Shown here piece after piece: positions 1 to 11,476 of a DNA stretch of 64,000 nucleotides. The notes beneath the pieces were generated by a model. That model had not been told where the DNA came from, did no database searches, and saw only the letters and a program-made list of their open reading frames with translations. Location: assembly GCA_012221805.1 (NCBI GenBank), contig CP015195.1:1287771-1351770 (forward strand). Direction: 5' to 3'. Both the position numbers and the translations under genes were made by a program. This DNA is from Pasteurellaceae bacterium RH1A. GTDB lineage: Bacteria; Pseudomonadota; Gammaproteobacteria; Enterobacterales; Pasteurellaceae. How positions within the stretch are numbered: position 1 is the first letter of the stretch; every line of letters begins with the position of its first letter.

Positions 1-506
1 AAAATTTTTGCTTTTTCTTGTACCGATGTTTCAGGAGATCGAAATACCTCATATAGTTGATGCAGTCTGCCATTTTTGAGTTCAAAGCTTTCTTGGGTAT
101 GGTATTGCAGTTCAAAAATAATATTATCTTTCTTAAGCAGAACATTTACAAAAGTGTTAATACCTTTATAGCTTGAGCCATCTTGCCAAGTGTTTTTGAT
201 AATAAGGGTCTTATATCCTTGTTCAATAAGTTGAATCTGCATTTGTTGGTATTGCTCAACAAAGGTGTGAGGATCAAAAATAGCTGTATAACGGATCAGG
301 TCTTTAATACTTTCTACGGCTTTTTCCTCTGAAAGCCCCGCTAACATTTCTGTTTTGATTTTACGCTCTAAGGATTCAACCGATTTTAGGCGATATTCAA
401 GTCCTGCTGTTTTACCTCCCACGGAAGAAATGATTTTAGTTACATCACGGGTAATCTGAGGTTCAAGCTCTTTGGCCTTTTCCCATAAAAGTTTAGCGCT
501 TTGCAT
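1..506 (-). CDS. RelA/SpoT-fold nucleotidyltransferase-like protein, C-terminus off the left edge
   Basis: Reading leftward from an ATG at 504-506, an open frame runs without a stop to the window edge, giving about 168 residues. An in-frame TAG lies 27 bases upstream, so the start is close to this ATG. Three blocks match the order and spacing of the synthetase core of RelA/SpoT enzymes: KDLIRYT (cf. D-L-x-G-x-R), SYKGINTF (cf. Y-[RKQ]-S-[IL]-H) and FELQYHT (cf. E-[IV]-Q-[IL]-R-T). The Mg-binding Asp, the stacking Tyr and the catalytic Glu of that fold all have a counterpart. There is no HD hydrolase, TGS or ACT domain in the visible part, so it is not a housekeeping RelA or SpoT. Proteins with this isolated fold include small alarmone synthetases, toxSAS toxins and toxin domains of polymorphic systems; which of these applies cannot be told here. 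No partner gene is visible; its 3' neighbour lies outside the window. Confidence 0.7.
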   Translation of the reverse strand, partial: MQSAKLLWEKAKELEPQITRDVTKIISSVGGKTAGLEYRLKSVESLERKIKTEMLAGLSEEKAVESIKDLIRYTAIFDPHTFVEQYQQMQIQLIEQGYKTLIIKNTWQDGSSYKGINTFVNVLLKKDNIIFELQYHTQESFELKNGRLHQLYEVFRSPETSVQEKAKI

Positions 507-655
507 TATTAGCTTTTTCTCTGTTAAATACTATCAATAATAATATATCAATCAGCATTTGTTATCAATTCAATAGTTTGCCCGCTTCCTCTCACCAACC
601 TATAATCCCTCTTGATTTATTTCTGTTTTATTTTTACCCAGTAGGAGAGATTACC

Positions 656-2101
656 ATGTCAAAATGTCCATTTGATCACAAAAGCCTAACCACAGCCGCT
701 GGTAGCCCTGTTGTTGATAACGACAACACCATGTCAGCCGGCCCGAAAGGCCCTTTGCTTTTGCAAGATGTTTGGTTCCAAGAAAAATTAGCCCACTTCG
801 CCCGTGAGCGTATTCCTGAGCGTGTGGTGCATGCCAAGGGTTCTGCGGCCTTTGGTACCTTCACTGTTACCCACGACATCAGCAAATACACCAAGGCTGC
901 CCTTTTCAACCAAGTTGGCAAGCAAACCGAAGTCCTCTTGCGTTTCTCAACCGTAGCGGGTGAACGTGGTGCGGCCGATGCCGAGCGTGATGTACGTGGT
1001 TTCTCCCTCAAATTCTACACCGAGCAAGGCAACTGGGATTTAGTGGGCAACAACACGCCGGTCTTCTTTATCCGTGATCCGCTCAAGTTCCCAGACTTCA
1101 TTCACACCCAAAAACGCAACCCACAAACCAACCTGCGTGATGCCAATGCGGCTTGGGATTTCTGGGCTCGTCACCCTGAATCCATGCATCAAGTGATGAT
1201 CCTTCACTCAGACCGTGGTATTCCAGCCACCCTTCGCCACATGAACGGTTACGGCAGCCACACCTTCAGCTTTGTGAACGAAGCCAATGAGCGTTTCTGG
1301 GTTAAATTCCACTTTAAAACCCAGCAAGGCCACAAGCACTTCACCAATGAAGAAGCGGCTAAAGTGGTGGGTCAAGACCGTGAATCCAGCCAGCGTGATC
1401 TCTTTGAAGCCATTGAACGTGGCGACTTCCCACGTTGGACAGTGCAAGTACAAATTATGCCAGAGGCCGATGCCCACAAGCACAACTATGCCTTCGACTT
1501 AACCAAAGTATGGCCACACGCTGACTACCCAGTGATGGATGTAGGTGTACTTGAGCTTAACCGCAACCCAGCCAACTACTTTGCTGAAGTAGAGCAGGCT
1601 GCCTTTGCACCGAGCAATATCGTCTCAGGCATCGGTTTCTCGCCAGACCGTATGCTCCAAGGCCGCTTGTTCTCTTACCAAGATGCACAGCGTTACCGCT
1701 TGGGCGTAAACCACCACCAAATCCCAGTGAACGCACCAAAATGCCCATACCACACCACTCACCGTGATGGGGCAATGCGGGTGGACAACAACGGCGGTGC
1801 CAACCCGAATTACGCACCAAACCGTTTCAACACCTATGTGCCAAGCCACGATCAGCAACCTGAATTGGCTTTAGAGCGCGGTGCTGCCCACTTTGATTTC
1901 CGTGGCTACGATGAGGATTACTACTCACAGCCAGCCGCCCTTTACGCCCTTTTCTCTCAAGAAGAAAAAGACCGTCTAGCGGCCAACTACGCAGCGAGCT
2001 TGTCAGGTGTCGAGCAATCTATTTTAGATATGCAAATGGTTCACTTTGAGAAGATCAACCCAGAATTAGCAAACGCCATTCGCCAACATCTGGCCAAATA
2101 A
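656..2101 (+). CDS. katA: Monofunctional haem catalase
   Basis: 481-residue small-subunit catalase that converts hydrogen peroxide to water and oxygen in the cytoplasm. The start at 656 is chosen because GGAGAG at 644-649 is a good ribosome site and the protein then begins [10 protein letters not shown], as in other Pasteurellaceae catalases (H. influenzae HktE); the frame is open further upstream to 578 but that part looks non-coding. Visible signatures are the active-site His in [11 protein letters not shown] (about residue 59), the distal Asn in [12 protein letters not shown], and the proximal haem-ligand Tyr in [12 protein letters not shown] (about residue 340). It is monocistronic and ends at a strong hairpin shared with the convergent yoeB. 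The upstream 150 bases are AT-rich and hold three TATCAAT copies but no clear OxyR site. Confidence 0.97.
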   Translation: MSKCPFDHKSLTTAAGSPVVDNDNTMSAGPKGPLLLQDVWFQEKLAHFARERIPERVVHAKGSAAFGTFTVTHDISKYTKAALFNQVGKQTEVLLRFSTVAGERGAADAERDVRGFSLKFYTEQGNWDLVGNNTPVFFIRDPLKFPDFIHTQKRNPQTNLRDANAAWDFWARHPESMHQVMILHSDRGIPATLRHMNGYGSHTFSFVNEANERFWVKFHFKTQQGHKHFTNEEAAKVVGQDRESSQRDLFEAIERGDFPRWTVQVQIMPEADAHKHNYAFDLTKVWPHADYPVMDVGVLELNRNPANYFAEVEQAAFAPSNIVSGIGFSPDRMLQGRLFSYQDAQRYRLGVNHHQIPVNAPKCPYHTTHRDGAMRVDNNGGANPNYAPNRFNTYVPSHDQQPELALERGAAHFDFRGYDEDYYSQPAALYALFSQEEKDRLAANYAASLSGVEQSILDMQMVHFEKINPELANAIRQHLAK

Positions 2102-2147
2102 GCCGATGGAGGCAAAAAATCCTCCTATACACATTGTTTGCTAAAAC

Positions 2148-2176
2148 TAAATCCCCACCGAAAGGTGGGGATTTTT
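2148..2176. terminator. Bidirectional terminator between katA and yoeB
   Basis: A nine-pair stem (ATCCCCACC / GGTGGGGAT) with a GAAA loop is flanked by an A-run on one side and a T-run on the other, so it can stop transcription from both convergent genes. Confidence 0.9.
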
Positions 2177-2179
2177 TGT

Positions 2180-2440
2180 TTATTCTCCATAATGATAACG
2201 ACAAGATGCTATCAAAATAGCATCATTTTCTACGCTATAAACCAGGCGATGCTCATCATTAATACGACGGGACCAAAAGCCACTTAAGTTATATCGCAAA
2301 GGTTCAGGCTTACCAATACCCGCAAAAGGTTCACGGCGAATATCTTTGATAAGCGTGTTTATTCGCTTTAGCAAGGTCTTATCATATTGCTGCCAGTAAA
2401 GGTAATCATCCCAAGCCTCATTAGAAAAAATCAGCTTCAT
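2180..2440 (-). CDS. yoeB: YoeB mRNA interferase toxin
   Basis: An 86-residue toxin of the RelE/YoeB superfamily that cleaves mRNA in the ribosomal A site. Over its whole length it reads as a YoeB: the N-terminus [15 protein letters not shown], the middle [18 protein letters not shown], and the C-terminal catalytic segment EHRLVY...CRYHY. Catalytic residues known from E. coli YoeB (Glu46, Arg65, His83, Tyr84) have counterparts here. It is the second gene of a toxin-antitoxin pair: its ATG overlaps the antitoxin's TGA by four bases (ATGA), so translation is coupled. Confidence 0.97.
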   Translation of the reverse strand: MKLIFSNEAWDDYLYWQQYDKTLLKRINTLIKDIRREPFAGIGKPEPLRYNLSGFWSRRINDEHRLVYSVENDAILIASCRYHYGE

Positions 2441-2688
2441 TCAATCAGCTCTCTCTCAAGACCTTGGTTTTCACGTAATTGTTCAATGCTGGCCATTAAG
2501 CGTTTGGCATTTGCGGGGGAGCGTAAAAGATAGGCCGTCTCCTCTAAGGAACGGAACTGTTCATAAGACATGAGCACGCAATTTTCGCCCTTGGTGCGAG
2601 TAATCAACATCGGTTCAACATTTTTCACTACGTTTGCCATTGTTTGAGCAAGGTTTTGCCGTGCTTCTGAATAAGTAATTGTTTGCAT
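2437..2688 (-). CDS. yefM: YefM antitoxin
   Basis: An 83-residue Phd/YefM-family antitoxin that binds and neutralises YoeB and represses its own promoter. The start at 2688 is chosen because AGAGGAG lies just upstream and the protein begins [14 protein letters not shown], the classic YefM N-terminal DNA-binding segment; a longer frame to 2724 runs into the operator and is rejected. The C-terminal half (from about residue 45) is the toxin-wrapping part. The stop overlaps the yoeB start by four bases. Confidence 0.97.
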   Translation of the reverse strand: MQTITYSEARQNLAQTMANVVKNVEPMLITRTKGENCVLMSYEQFRSLEETAYLLRSPANAKRLMASIEQLRENQGLERELIE

Positions 2689-2713
2689 AAAAGCTCCTCT
2701 ATTGTTGTCCAAT

Positions 2714-2727
2714 TTATTGTACAATAA
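2714..2727 (-). promoter_or_regulatory. YefM-YoeB operator palindrome
   Basis: TTATTGTACAATAA is a perfect 14-base palindrome with a TGTACA core, 26 bases upstream of the yefM start. In E. coli, YefM recognises palindromes with this same TGTACA core, so this is very probably the autoregulatory site of the pair. Confidence 0.8.
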
Positions 2728-2798
2728 CTTCCCTTAGTAGCGCAAATACAAGCGGTCTAAAAATGGCAAAATGTTGCTAATCTTGATTTTATGTCTCT

Positions 2799-4132
2799 TT
2801 AACTATCAACCAAACCCTGCACCACACTCACCACCTTCCCCCTCTCCAAGCGGGTGATAAGCCTGTCGCCCACTTGGACTTGGCCGGCTTTGGTTAGCAC
2901 TTGGCCTGTTGCTTCTTGCTGGGTCAGGCTATAACCCCGCCCCAGAACCTTGAGCGGGCTTAAACTTTCAAGCTGCACACAAAGCTGCTTGAATTTTTGC
3001 TGATCAGCCGTTAATTTTTTCTCTAGGGCATAATTTAGGCGTTGCTGTAATTGAATCTGTTGCTGCTTGAGTTTGACCACTTGATAGGGCAGAGGGTTAC
3101 GCTTGAGCCTGTCGGCCAAGCCTTGCCAGGTTCGGGTTTTATGGGCTAACAGGGCAGCCATTTGTTGATAGAGGGCTTGTTCCACGGCCTTGAGCTGCTC
3201 CTGCTGGCGGGCTAAAGAACGCTTAGGATCTTGAGCCTTGAGGCGGAGCTTGAGCTGCTCAAAACGGTGGAGTTTCCTGGCCCACAAGCGGTCGAAGGCC
3301 AGGTTAATTTTGTCAAATTGATGCGTGAGCTGGCGAACCAATTCCTGCCTGTCACGGCTAACCAACTCCGCTGCCGCAGATGGTGTTGGCGCCCGCAGGT
3401 CTGCCACAAAATCGGCAATGGTCACATCGGTTTCGTGGCCCACGGCACTGATAATCGGAATCTGTGAATTGAAAATGGCATAGGCCACCCTTTCCTCATT
3501 AAAGCACCACAAGTCCTCCAAGGAACCACCCCCACGGCCGACAATCAAGACATCACATTCTTGCCGCTGATTGGCCAGTTCAATGGTTGCCGCAATATCC
3601 TGCACCGCCTCCTTGCCCTGCACCAAGGTAGGGTAAATAATCAGGTGAAGGGAAGGATCCCGCCGCTGCAAAATTTGCAAAATATCCTGCAACGCCGCCC
3701 CGCTTGATGAGGTGATAATCCCAATGGTTTTGGCAAAGGGGGGAATGGGTTTCTTGTGTTCTTGGGCAAAGAGGCCAAGGCCTGCCAGCTTGAGCTTGAG
3801 GGCTTCAAACTGCTGTTGCAAAAGGCCATCACCCGCAGGCTGCATACTGTCGATAATAAGCTGATAATCCCCCGAGGCTCATAAAGGCTAACGCTGGCCC
3901 GCACCAAAACCTGCATCCCATTTTGCGGCCTAAAGGCCACCCGCTGGTTTTTCATCCTAAACATGGCACAACGCACCTGGGCTTGTTCATCCTTGAGGGT
4001 CAAATACCAATGGCCCGACACAGGCTGGCTAAAGTTAGAAATTTCCCCCGTCAGCCAAATGGCGCCGAGTTCCATCTCCAGCAGGTTGCGGACGGTGTAG
4101 TTAAGTTGGGTAACAGTGAGGATCTTGTTCAT
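2799..4132 (-). pseudogene. xseA: Exodeoxyribonuclease VII large subunit, frameshifted
   Basis: XseA, the catalytic subunit of exonuclease VII, degrades single-stranded DNA. The N-terminal OB-fold domain starts at [19 protein letters not shown] (4132) and includes [12 protein letters not shown] and HWYLTLKD. The catalytic domain ([43 protein letters not shown]) and the coiled-coil C-terminus follow in another frame down to 2799. The break is at a run of five C (3869-3873; five G in the coding strand). One more G would restore the expected [13 protein letters not shown]. Restored length is about 444 residues, normal for the family (E. coli 456). No other damage is visible, which fits a very recent mutation or a sequencing indel. 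No clear ribosome site precedes the ATG. Confidence 0.93.
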
Positions 4133-4320
4133 ATATAGAGGACTAAGTTTTTTTGCACAGTTTACGTGGAATGGAACAAGAAGGGAAGTGTTTGCTGGAA
4201 TTGGAGAGGAGCTTGATAAATAAAGCAAAAATTCTTCTTTTTACAAGCTTAAAAGTGATTTTTTCGTTTTGGATCGTAAGAGTGCTATTTTAGCCATATT
4301 AATAATATTCCAAGTGTAAA

Positions 4321-4352
4321 ACAAAAGCCCGAATTACTTCGGGCTTTTGTTT
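4321..4352 (-). terminator. serS terminator
   Basis: A thirteen-pair stem (ACAAAAGCCCGAA / TTCGGGCTTTTGT) with a TTAC loop lies just beyond the serS stop. Its A- and T-rich outer stem gives the T-run in either direction, so serS and xseA are probably separate transcripts. Confidence 0.85.
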
Positions 4353-4381
4353 GCAAAAAATTCAGCTTTTCTAGCCGCTTG

Positions 4382-5698
<1,317 letters not shown>

Positions 5699-5705
5699 TT
5701 ATCAA

Positions 5706-6188
5706 TTAGCCACGTTTGGCATTTTTCATAATCCGATCTTTGGCGATTTTCCATTCACGGTCTTTGATATCATCACGTTTGTCGTGCTGTTTTTTCCCCT
5801 TGGCCAGGCCGATTTTGACCTTGGCCCAGGCCGATTTCCAGTACATGGTGGTGGCCACAACCGTATAACCATCACGGCTGACCTTGCCATAAAGCGAATC
5901 CAACTCCCGCTTATTTAAGAGGAGTTTACGGGTGCGAGTTGGGTCGCACACAATATGGCTGGAGGCCACACTCAAAGGCGTGATTTGTGCCCCAAAGAGG
6001 TAGGCCTCACCATTTTTAAAAATCACATAGGAGTCGCCGATATTGGCCTTGCCTGCCCGCAGGGATTTGACTTCCCAGCCTTGCAGCTCCAGCCCTGCCT
6101 CAATTTCATCTTCAATGAAATAATCGTGGCGGGCCCGCTTGTTAAGGGCAATGGTATTGGAGGCGACCTTGGCTTTTTTCTTGGTCAT
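5706..6188 (-). CDS. smpB: SsrA-binding protein SmpB
   Basis: 160-residue partner of tmRNA in trans-translation, which rescues stalled ribosomes. The OB-fold core is visible in [32 protein letters not shown] and GDSYV, and the basic C-terminal tail ([17 protein letters not shown]) is the part that enters the mRNA channel. The tmRNA gene itself is not in the window. It probably shares a transcript with serS, 20 bases downstream. Confidence 0.98.
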   Translation of the reverse strand: MTKKKAKVASNTIALNKRARHDYFIEDEIEAGLELQGWEVKSLRAGKANIGDSYVIFKNGEAYLFGAQITPLSVASSHIVCDPTRTRKLLLNKRELDSLYGKVSRDGYTVVATTMYWKSAWAKVKIGLAKGKKQHDKRDDIKDREWKIAKDRIMKNAKRG

Positions 6189-6431
6189 AATCTTAGTCCA
6201 TTATTCAAATAGGCAAGATTTTACCTAATCTCCCTCCTAATGCAAATTACAAGCGGTCATATTTAGCAAATTTTTTGCAAATTTTCAGGATTTCTCCCCT
6301 TTTCTTGATCAAAGCCGCCAAAAGTCCTATTTTTCATTCCACTTATTGAAATAAGATGTACAAGGCCTTGCCCTTTTAGGGTAAAATACGCACAATTTTT
6401 CCCTTTTTATTTATCTTTCAGGAGTATCACG

Positions 6432-8939
6432 ATGGATAAGCGTTTGTCTCAAACCAGCCTTAGCCCAGAAAATATTGACCGCATTAAGCGGGCCATTCTA
6501 CAAAAAATGATCTATGCCCTGGGCGTTGAACCCCAAGAGGCCAGCCGCCGCAACTGGCTCAATGCTGCCATTCGGGTGGTGCGTGACCTTTCTACCGAAA
6601 CCTGGCTCCAAACCCGCCGCAGCCAGGCCGCTAACGTAAACCGCCGGGTTTACTACCTCTCTATGGAATTTTTGATGGGCCGTACCTTCAGCAATGCCAT
6701 GATTTCTGAAAACGTGTATGAACTGATGAAGGCCGCTCTTGAAGAGCTGGGCCAGGACTTTGATGAAATCATCAATGAAGAAGGCGATCCAGGCCTGGGC
6801 AACGGCGGTTTAGGCCGCTTGGCTGCTTGTTATATGGACAGCCTAGCTGCCATGAAGATCCCAGCCATTGGCTATGGTATCCGCTATGAGTACGGTATGT
6901 TCCGCCAAGAAATCAAAGATGGCGAGCAAATCGAACACCCAGACCACTGGTTAGACAAGGAATTTGCCTGGTCTTACCTGCGTTCCAGCAAACGCTTCCC
7001 CGTCCGTTTCGGTGGCCAAGCCTGGAAAGAGGGCGACAAGGCCTTCTGGAACCCAGCCGAAGAAATTTTAGCCGTGGGCCACGATGATCTAATCCCAGGC
7101 TACAATGTGAACGTGACCAACAGCCTGCGTTTGTGGTCTGCCCACGCTGGTAACAAGGCCTTTGGCTTGGCCGACTTCAACCGTGGCGACTACTTCTCTG
7201 CCATCAGCCAACAAACCAGCTCGGAAAACGTTTCCCGTGTCCTCTATCCAGACGACTCCACCTACAACGGCCGTGAGCTACGTTTACGCCAAGAATACTT
7301 CCTCTGCTCGGCCTCAGTGCAAGACATCGTCCGTCGCCACGAAGCCGAAGCCGGTTCTTGCCGTAACCTGGCTGATAAAGTCGCTATTCATCTTAACGAC
7401 ACCCACCCAACCCTGGCCATTCCAGAGTTAATGCGGATCTTAATTGATGAGAAGGGCTACAGCTGGGAGTTGGCCTGGAACATGACCCGCAAGATCTTCT
7501 TCTACACCAACCACACCCTGATGAGCGAGGCCTTGGAAACCTGGCCAGTTGAGATGATCGGTCGCATTTTGCCACGCCACCTGCAAATCATCCTCGAAAT
7601 CAACGAATGGTTCTTAAAAGAAGTGCGTGAGAAATTCCAGGATGAAGAGCTCGTCCGCCGAGTTTCCATTATTGATGAAAGCGGCGAACGCCGTGTACGG
7701 ATGGCCTGGTTGGCCGTGATTGCCTCTGGCAAGGTCAATGGCGTGGCCAAGATCCACTCTGATCTCATGGTTGATTCCATCTTTGCCGACTTTGCCCGTA
7801 TCTATCCAGACCGCTTCACCAACGTGACCAATGGTGTTACCCCTCGCCGCTGGATTGCCATTGCCAACCCAGGCCTGGCCGAAATTCTAGACAAACATAT
7901 CGGCAGCGGCTGGCGGGCAGATCTGGAGCAACTCAGCAAGTTCAACGACTTTGTGGACAACGAAGATGTTCAGGCTGAAATCGCTGCCGTTAAAGTGGAA
8001 AACAAACGCCGCCTAGCCGACTATGTGGAACGCACCCAGGGCATCAAGCTCAACCCTGAAGCCATCTTCGATGTGCAGATCAAGCGTATTCACAAGTACA
8101 AACGCCAACAGATGAATGTGCTCAACATCATCACCCACTACAACCGCATCCTCAAAAACCCTGAGGGCAACTGGCAACCACGCGTCTTTATCTTCGCAGG
8201 TAAGGCCGCCAGTGCCTACTATGCGGCCAAGAAGATCATCCGCCTCATCAACGATGTGGCCAAGGTCATCAACAACGACAGCCGAGTACGTGATTTAATT
8301 AAAGTAGTCTTTATCCCGAACTACAGCGTAACGCTTGCTCAAATGATCATCCCAGCGGCCGATGTATCTGAGCAAATTTCCCTAGCAGGCACCGAGGCTT
8401 CAGGTACCTCTAATATGAAATTTGCCCTCAATGGTGCCTTGACTGTGGGAACGCTTGACGGGGCCAACGTGGAAATTCTAGACCGGGTGGGCAGCGAAAA
8501 CATCTTTATCTTCGGTAACACCGTAGAACAGGTGGAAGAGATCCGCCGCCAGGGCTACAACCCGCAAGACTACCTCAACCAGGATGAAGAACTGCGTGAA
8601 GCCATCTCCCAAATCCACAACGGCTTCTTTAGCCCAGAAGATCCATACCGCTACCACGACATTCTACAACCGTGGGGCGACTACTATCAGGCCTTCGCCG
8701 ACTACCGCAGCTATGTGGACACCCAGGTAGCCGTGGCCAATGCCTTTAAGGACAAAAAAGCCTGGACAAGATCTGCCATCATCAACATCGCCAACATGGG
8801 CTACTTCTCCTCCGACCGCTCGGTCATGGACTATGCCCGTGACATCTGGAAGATTGAGCCGATGAGTGATATTGCCCTCAAGCAGTCTATGATCCAAGAG
8901 GTCTTGGAAGATTCTGCGGCTGAAGTGAAGGTGGGGTAA
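6432..8939 (+). CDS. glgP: Glycogen/maltodextrin phosphorylase
   Basis: 835-residue PLP-dependent alpha-glucan phosphorylase (GT35) that releases glucose-1-phosphate from glycogen or maltodextrin. Signatures include [19 protein letters not shown] near the N-terminus, [36 protein letters not shown], and the PLP-lysine segment [14 protein letters not shown] (about residue 660-675). A good ribosome site (CAGGAGT) precedes the ATG. It is slightly longer than E. coli GlgP (815). It stands alone: no glgB, glgX, glgC or glgA adjoins it, so the glycogen operon order of H. influenzae is not kept. GlgP and MalP are hard to separate by eye; residue-level similarity to GlgP looks better. Confidence 0.95.
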   Translation: MDKRLSQTSLSPENIDRIKRAILQKMIYALGVEPQEASRRNWLNAAIRVVRDLSTETWLQTRRSQAANVNRRVYYLSMEFLMGRTFSNAMISENVYELMKAALEELGQDFDEIINEEGDPGLGNGGLGRLAACYMDSLAAMKIPAIGYGIRYEYGMFRQEIKDGEQIEHPDHWLDKEFAWSYLRSSKRFPVRFGGQAWKEGDKAFWNPAEEILAVGHDDLIPGYNVNVTNSLRLWSAHAGNKAFGLADFNRGDYFSAISQQTSSENVSRVLYPDDSTYNGRELRLRQEYFLCSASVQDIVRRHEAEAGSCRNLADKVAIHLNDTHPTLAIPELMRILIDEKGYSWELAWNMTRKIFFYTNHTLMSEALETWPVEMIGRILPRHLQIILEINEWFLKEVREKFQDEELVRRVSIIDESGERRVRMAWLAVIASGKVNGVAKIHSDLMVDSIFADFARIYPDRFTNVTNGVTPRRWIAIANPGLAEILDKHIGSGWRADLEQLSKFNDFVDNEDVQAEIAAVKVENKRRLADYVERTQGIKLNPEAIFDVQIKRIHKYKRQQMNVLNIITHYNRILKNPEGNWQPRVFIFAGKAASAYYAAKKIIRLINDVAKVINNDSRVRDLIKVVFIPNYSVTLAQMIIPAADVSEQISLAGTEASGTSNMKFALNGALTVGTLDGANVEILDRVGSENIFIFGNTVEQVEEIRRQGYNPQDYLNQDEELREAISQIHNGFFSPEDPYRYHDILQPWGDYYQAFADYRSYVDTQVAVANAFKDKKAWTRSAIINIANMGYFSSDRSVMDYARDIWKIEPMSDIALKQSMIQEVLEDSAAEVKVG

Positions 8940-8946
8940 AGACCAA

Positions 8947-8973
8947 GATAGCGCCAGCCTCTAGGCTGGTGCT
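8947..8973. repeat. Palindromic repeat, family A, single lobe
   Basis: Begins GATAGCGCCAGCC and folds into a hairpin (GCCAGCCT / AGGCTGGT). It is one of five copies of a family found at 10359, 40439, 48576 and 53747. Only the left lobe is present here. It follows glgP directly and may help terminate its transcript. Confidence 0.8.
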
Positions 8974-9024
8974 TCTAATCCATTGATCTATAGTGTTAGC
9001 CTGGAGTGAACTGTCTCCTAGTGC

Positions 9025-10337
9025 TTATACCTGCTCAGCACTCGGCTTTCTCCGCTTACCAATGTTTTTGGTGTCCTTATGGCGAACCTTGGCCTTTTTC
9101 TTGGCTGCCTCTTTTTTCTCTTCCTTTTTCTTCTTGATTCGGGCCTTTTCCTTCTTGGAAATCGTGGCTACCTCGCCATCTTTAGGTGCCTTGGTGCGGG
9201 GTTCTAAGCCCTCTAAAACCCGTGGTTTTAGCTCTTCTTGTAGGTAACGCTTGATCTTGCCCAAGAGCTTGTAGTCGTGGGCTTCCACCAAGGACACTGC
9301 TGAGCCCTTTTTACCCGCCCGAGCCGTGCGACCAATTCTGTGCAGGTAGGTATCAGCACTGTAGGGCAGATCGAAGTTGATGACAAAATCCACATCTTCA
9401 ATATCAATCCCCGAGCAGCGACATCCGTAGCCACCAAGACATTAACCACACCCTCTTTGAGGCGATCAATAGCCTGGTTACGCTGGGTTTGGGCCATTTC
9501 CCCCTCTAGGTAGGTGGAGCGCAGACCTCTTTTACGCAGGGTTTCACTGAGTTCCCGCACGGTTTCACGACGGCGGACAAAGACAATGGCTCGCTCCACT
9601 TCAAACTGACTGATAACCCGAGCTAGGAGCTTGGTCTTGTGCTCAAGATTGTCGGCATGGTAGTACCACTGCTGAATTTTCTTGCGTTCCCGGCGGCTGG
9701 GTTCGGCATCCACTTGAACAGGATCGTTTAGGATTCGCTGGGCAAAATCGACCAGGAGTTCGCCCTCAAGGGTGGCCGAAAAGAGCCAGGTATGCTTACG
9801 CCAGCGGGTTTCGGCGGCAATTTGTTCAGCGTCCTGGCCAAAGCCCATTTGGAGCATGCGGTCGGCTTCATCAAAAATTAAGACCTCTACTGCCCGGCAA
9901 TCGAAATTTTCTTCCTTGATATATTGAAGCAAGCGGCCAGGGGTGGCAACCACGATATCTTGGTTGGAGTTGAAGATTTCACCGTGGTTTTGATAGGCCA
10001 CGCCCCCTGTGATGGTGGTGATGTCTAATTGGGTGAACTGGGCCAGTTCTTCGGCCTGTTCTGCCACCTGCATGGCCAGCTCACGGGTTGGGGTCAAAAT
10101 CAGCACCCGAGGGGCGCCTGCCTTACGGCGGGGATAGTCCAAGAGGTGTTGAATGGCTGGCAGGAGGAAGGCTGCCGTCTTGCCCGTACCGGTTGGGGCA
10201 GAGCCTAATAAATCCCGCCCTTCTAGGGCCAGGGGAATGGTCTGCTCCTGAATGGCGGTTGGGCGGGTGTAGCCCTTTTTATGTAAGGCCCTAAGAAGCT
10301 CAGGGCTGAGATCGAGGGATTCAAAGTTTGGGATCAT
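9025..10337 (-). pseudogene. srmB: ATP-dependent RNA helicase SrmB, frameshifted
   Basis: SrmB is a DEAD-box helicase that acts early in 50S ribosome assembly. The first reading frame (start 10337, MIPNFESLDLSPELL, with AGGAA upstream) holds motif Q (TRPTAIQEQTIP), Walker A (APTGTGKT), DEAD (IFDEADRM) and SAT (LFSATLEGE). Motif V (VATDVAARG) is cut at a run of four C (9409-9412). After it the expected DFVINFDLP, motif VI ([10 protein letters not shown]) and the lysine-rich tail resume in another frame to 9025. One extra G restores R-G-I-D-I-E-D-V-D. No other lesion is seen. As written, motif VI and the tail would be lost; a sequencing indel is the obvious alternative. Confidence 0.93.
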
Positions 10338-10358
10338 TATGTTTCCTAATCTAAAATG

Positions 10359-10424
10359 GATAGCGCCAGCCTCCAGGCTGGTGCTGATAAGCATAAAGGC
10401 ACAAGCGTGGACGCTTGCGCCATC
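10359..10424. repeat. Palindromic repeat, family A, two lobes
   Basis: The left lobe begins GATAGCGCCAGCCTCCAGG and the right lobe ends GCGCCATC, with a short spacer, forming a 66-base BIME-like unit between srmB and rimI. It is closely related to the copies at 48576 and 53747. Confidence 0.85.
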
Positions 10425-10432
10425 AGTTCTAA

Positions 10433-10870
10433 TTACAAATACAAGGCCATCACCACCGCATTTTCCCGCCCGCCGTCTGGGGTAGGGTAGTAGTTCTTGC
10501 GGATGGTCACTTCATTAAAGCCTAGCCTGTCATAAAGAGCCTGGGCGGCCTGGTTGGAGGCTCGAACTTCCAGCCAGAGGGTGGCAATTCCCTTCTCTTT
10601 CAGTTGCAAAATCAACTCATTTAAGAGCTGCTTGCCATAGCCCTGGCCCTGAAAGGCAGGATGGACGGCGATATTAAAGAGGGTCGCCTCATCGAGCACG
10701 GTCTGGCAGATGGCAAAGGCAACAATGTGCCCTCCTTCCACCAGTTTTAGGTTGAGGTACTTGGCGCCCTGGTTATTGAGCAAGGTTCCCTTAGACCAGG
10801 GGACCAAATGGGCGGCTTGTTCAATCTCAAAGAGGCGCTCAAAGTCTTGGGAAGTAACCGTTTCAATCAT
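10433..10870 (-). CDS. rimI: Ribosomal protein S18 alanine N-acetyltransferase RimI
   Basis: 145-residue GNAT acetyltransferase that acetylates the N-terminal alanine of ribosomal protein S18. The acetyl-CoA pyrophosphate loop reads QGQGYGKQLL (about residues 76-85). The C-terminal LWLEVRASNQAAQALYDRLGF is a family hallmark. The start overlaps the 3' end of holD by eight bases, the same holD-rimI order as in E. coli. Confidence 0.96.
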   Translation of the reverse strand: MIETVTSQDFERLFEIEQAAHLVPWSKGTLLNNQGAKYLNLKLVEGGHIVAFAICQTVLDEATLFNIAVHPAFQGQGYGKQLLNELILQLKEKGIATLWLEVRASNQAAQALYDRLGFNEVTIRKNYYPTPDGGRENAVVMALYL

Positions 10871-11282
10871 CAGTAAAAAGACCTAAAAAGGGTTGAAGAG
10901 CCTGCCAAAAGCGGCGTTTATCTTGTGGATGCTGGAGATCCTGCCACTGGTTTTGCCGGATACAAGCGGGCTGATTTGCAAATTTTTTCACAAATTGCCC
11001 CGCTTGTTCTTCCTTTTGAAGCAGCCAAAATAGGGGCTGGTGGCTAATATGCAATCGCAAGGACTGCTCCAGATTGAGCCATTGGTATTGGTGAGGCTTA
11101 AGCCCCAGGCAGTGCAAGATATCCTGAAAGAGGGGGCTTTTTTGCCCATCTTCCTCACAGACCACCACCAATTTGACCTCTGGGCTCAGGCGAATTTGGG
11201 CATCCCCCTTGAGCACCTGGGGTTTCACCAGTTCCCATTGGGTGATCTTCATTTCATGCAGGAGGAGGTCGCGGCGGTTCAT
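10863..11282 (-). CDS. holD: DNA polymerase III psi subunit HolD
   Basis: About 139 residues. HolD links the clamp loader to SSB through the chi subunit. The N-terminus MNRRDLLLHEMKITQWELVKP matches the conserved psi start (RRD...L...GITQW), and the rest is weakly conserved, as usual. I chose the ATG at 11282; an ATG two codons upstream (11288) is equally possible since neither has a clear ribosome site. It is divergent from rsmC and overlaps rimI by eight bases, and the rsmC / holD-rimI arrangement is shared with E. coli. Confidence 0.88.
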   Translation of the reverse strand: MNRRDLLLHEMKITQWELVKPQVLKGDAQIRLSPEVKLVVVCEEDGQKSPLFQDILHCLGLKPHQYQWLNLEQSLRLHISHQPLFWLLQKEEQAGQFVKKFANQPACIRQNQWQDLQHPQDKRRFWQALQPFLGLFTDD

Positions 11283-11314
11283 TTTCATCTAAACAATATC
11301 ATTGAGCATGATTG

Positions 11315-11390
11315 GTAGGGACGCAGACATGCGTCCGCAAACTACATCATTGTATCAATATCGCACGGACGCACGCAGTGCGTCCCTACA
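11315..11390. repeat. Palindromic repeat, family B (GTAGGGACGC)
   Basis: The outer arms GTAGGGACGCA and GTGCGTCCCTAC are inverted, and each arm contains its own hairpin (GACGCA...TGCGTC). This 76-base unit lies between the divergent holD and rsmC genes. Confidence 0.75.
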
Positions 11391-11476
11391 ATACTTTTTC
11401 CATTAAAATATTTTGGGAATGGTAGCAAAACTCGCTACAATGGGGAAATGATTTATTCTTCGTTATTAGGAATTTT

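Noticed and set aside
507-655. OxyR site in the catalase promoter
   Set aside because: Three TATCAAT words are present, but the ATAG/CTAT spacing of OxyR sites is not met.
1208-1483. Open frames opposite katA, putA, glgP, icd, rpsA and other large genes
   Set aside because: They are shadow frames of strongly conserved genes, lack ribosome sites and resemble nothing I know.
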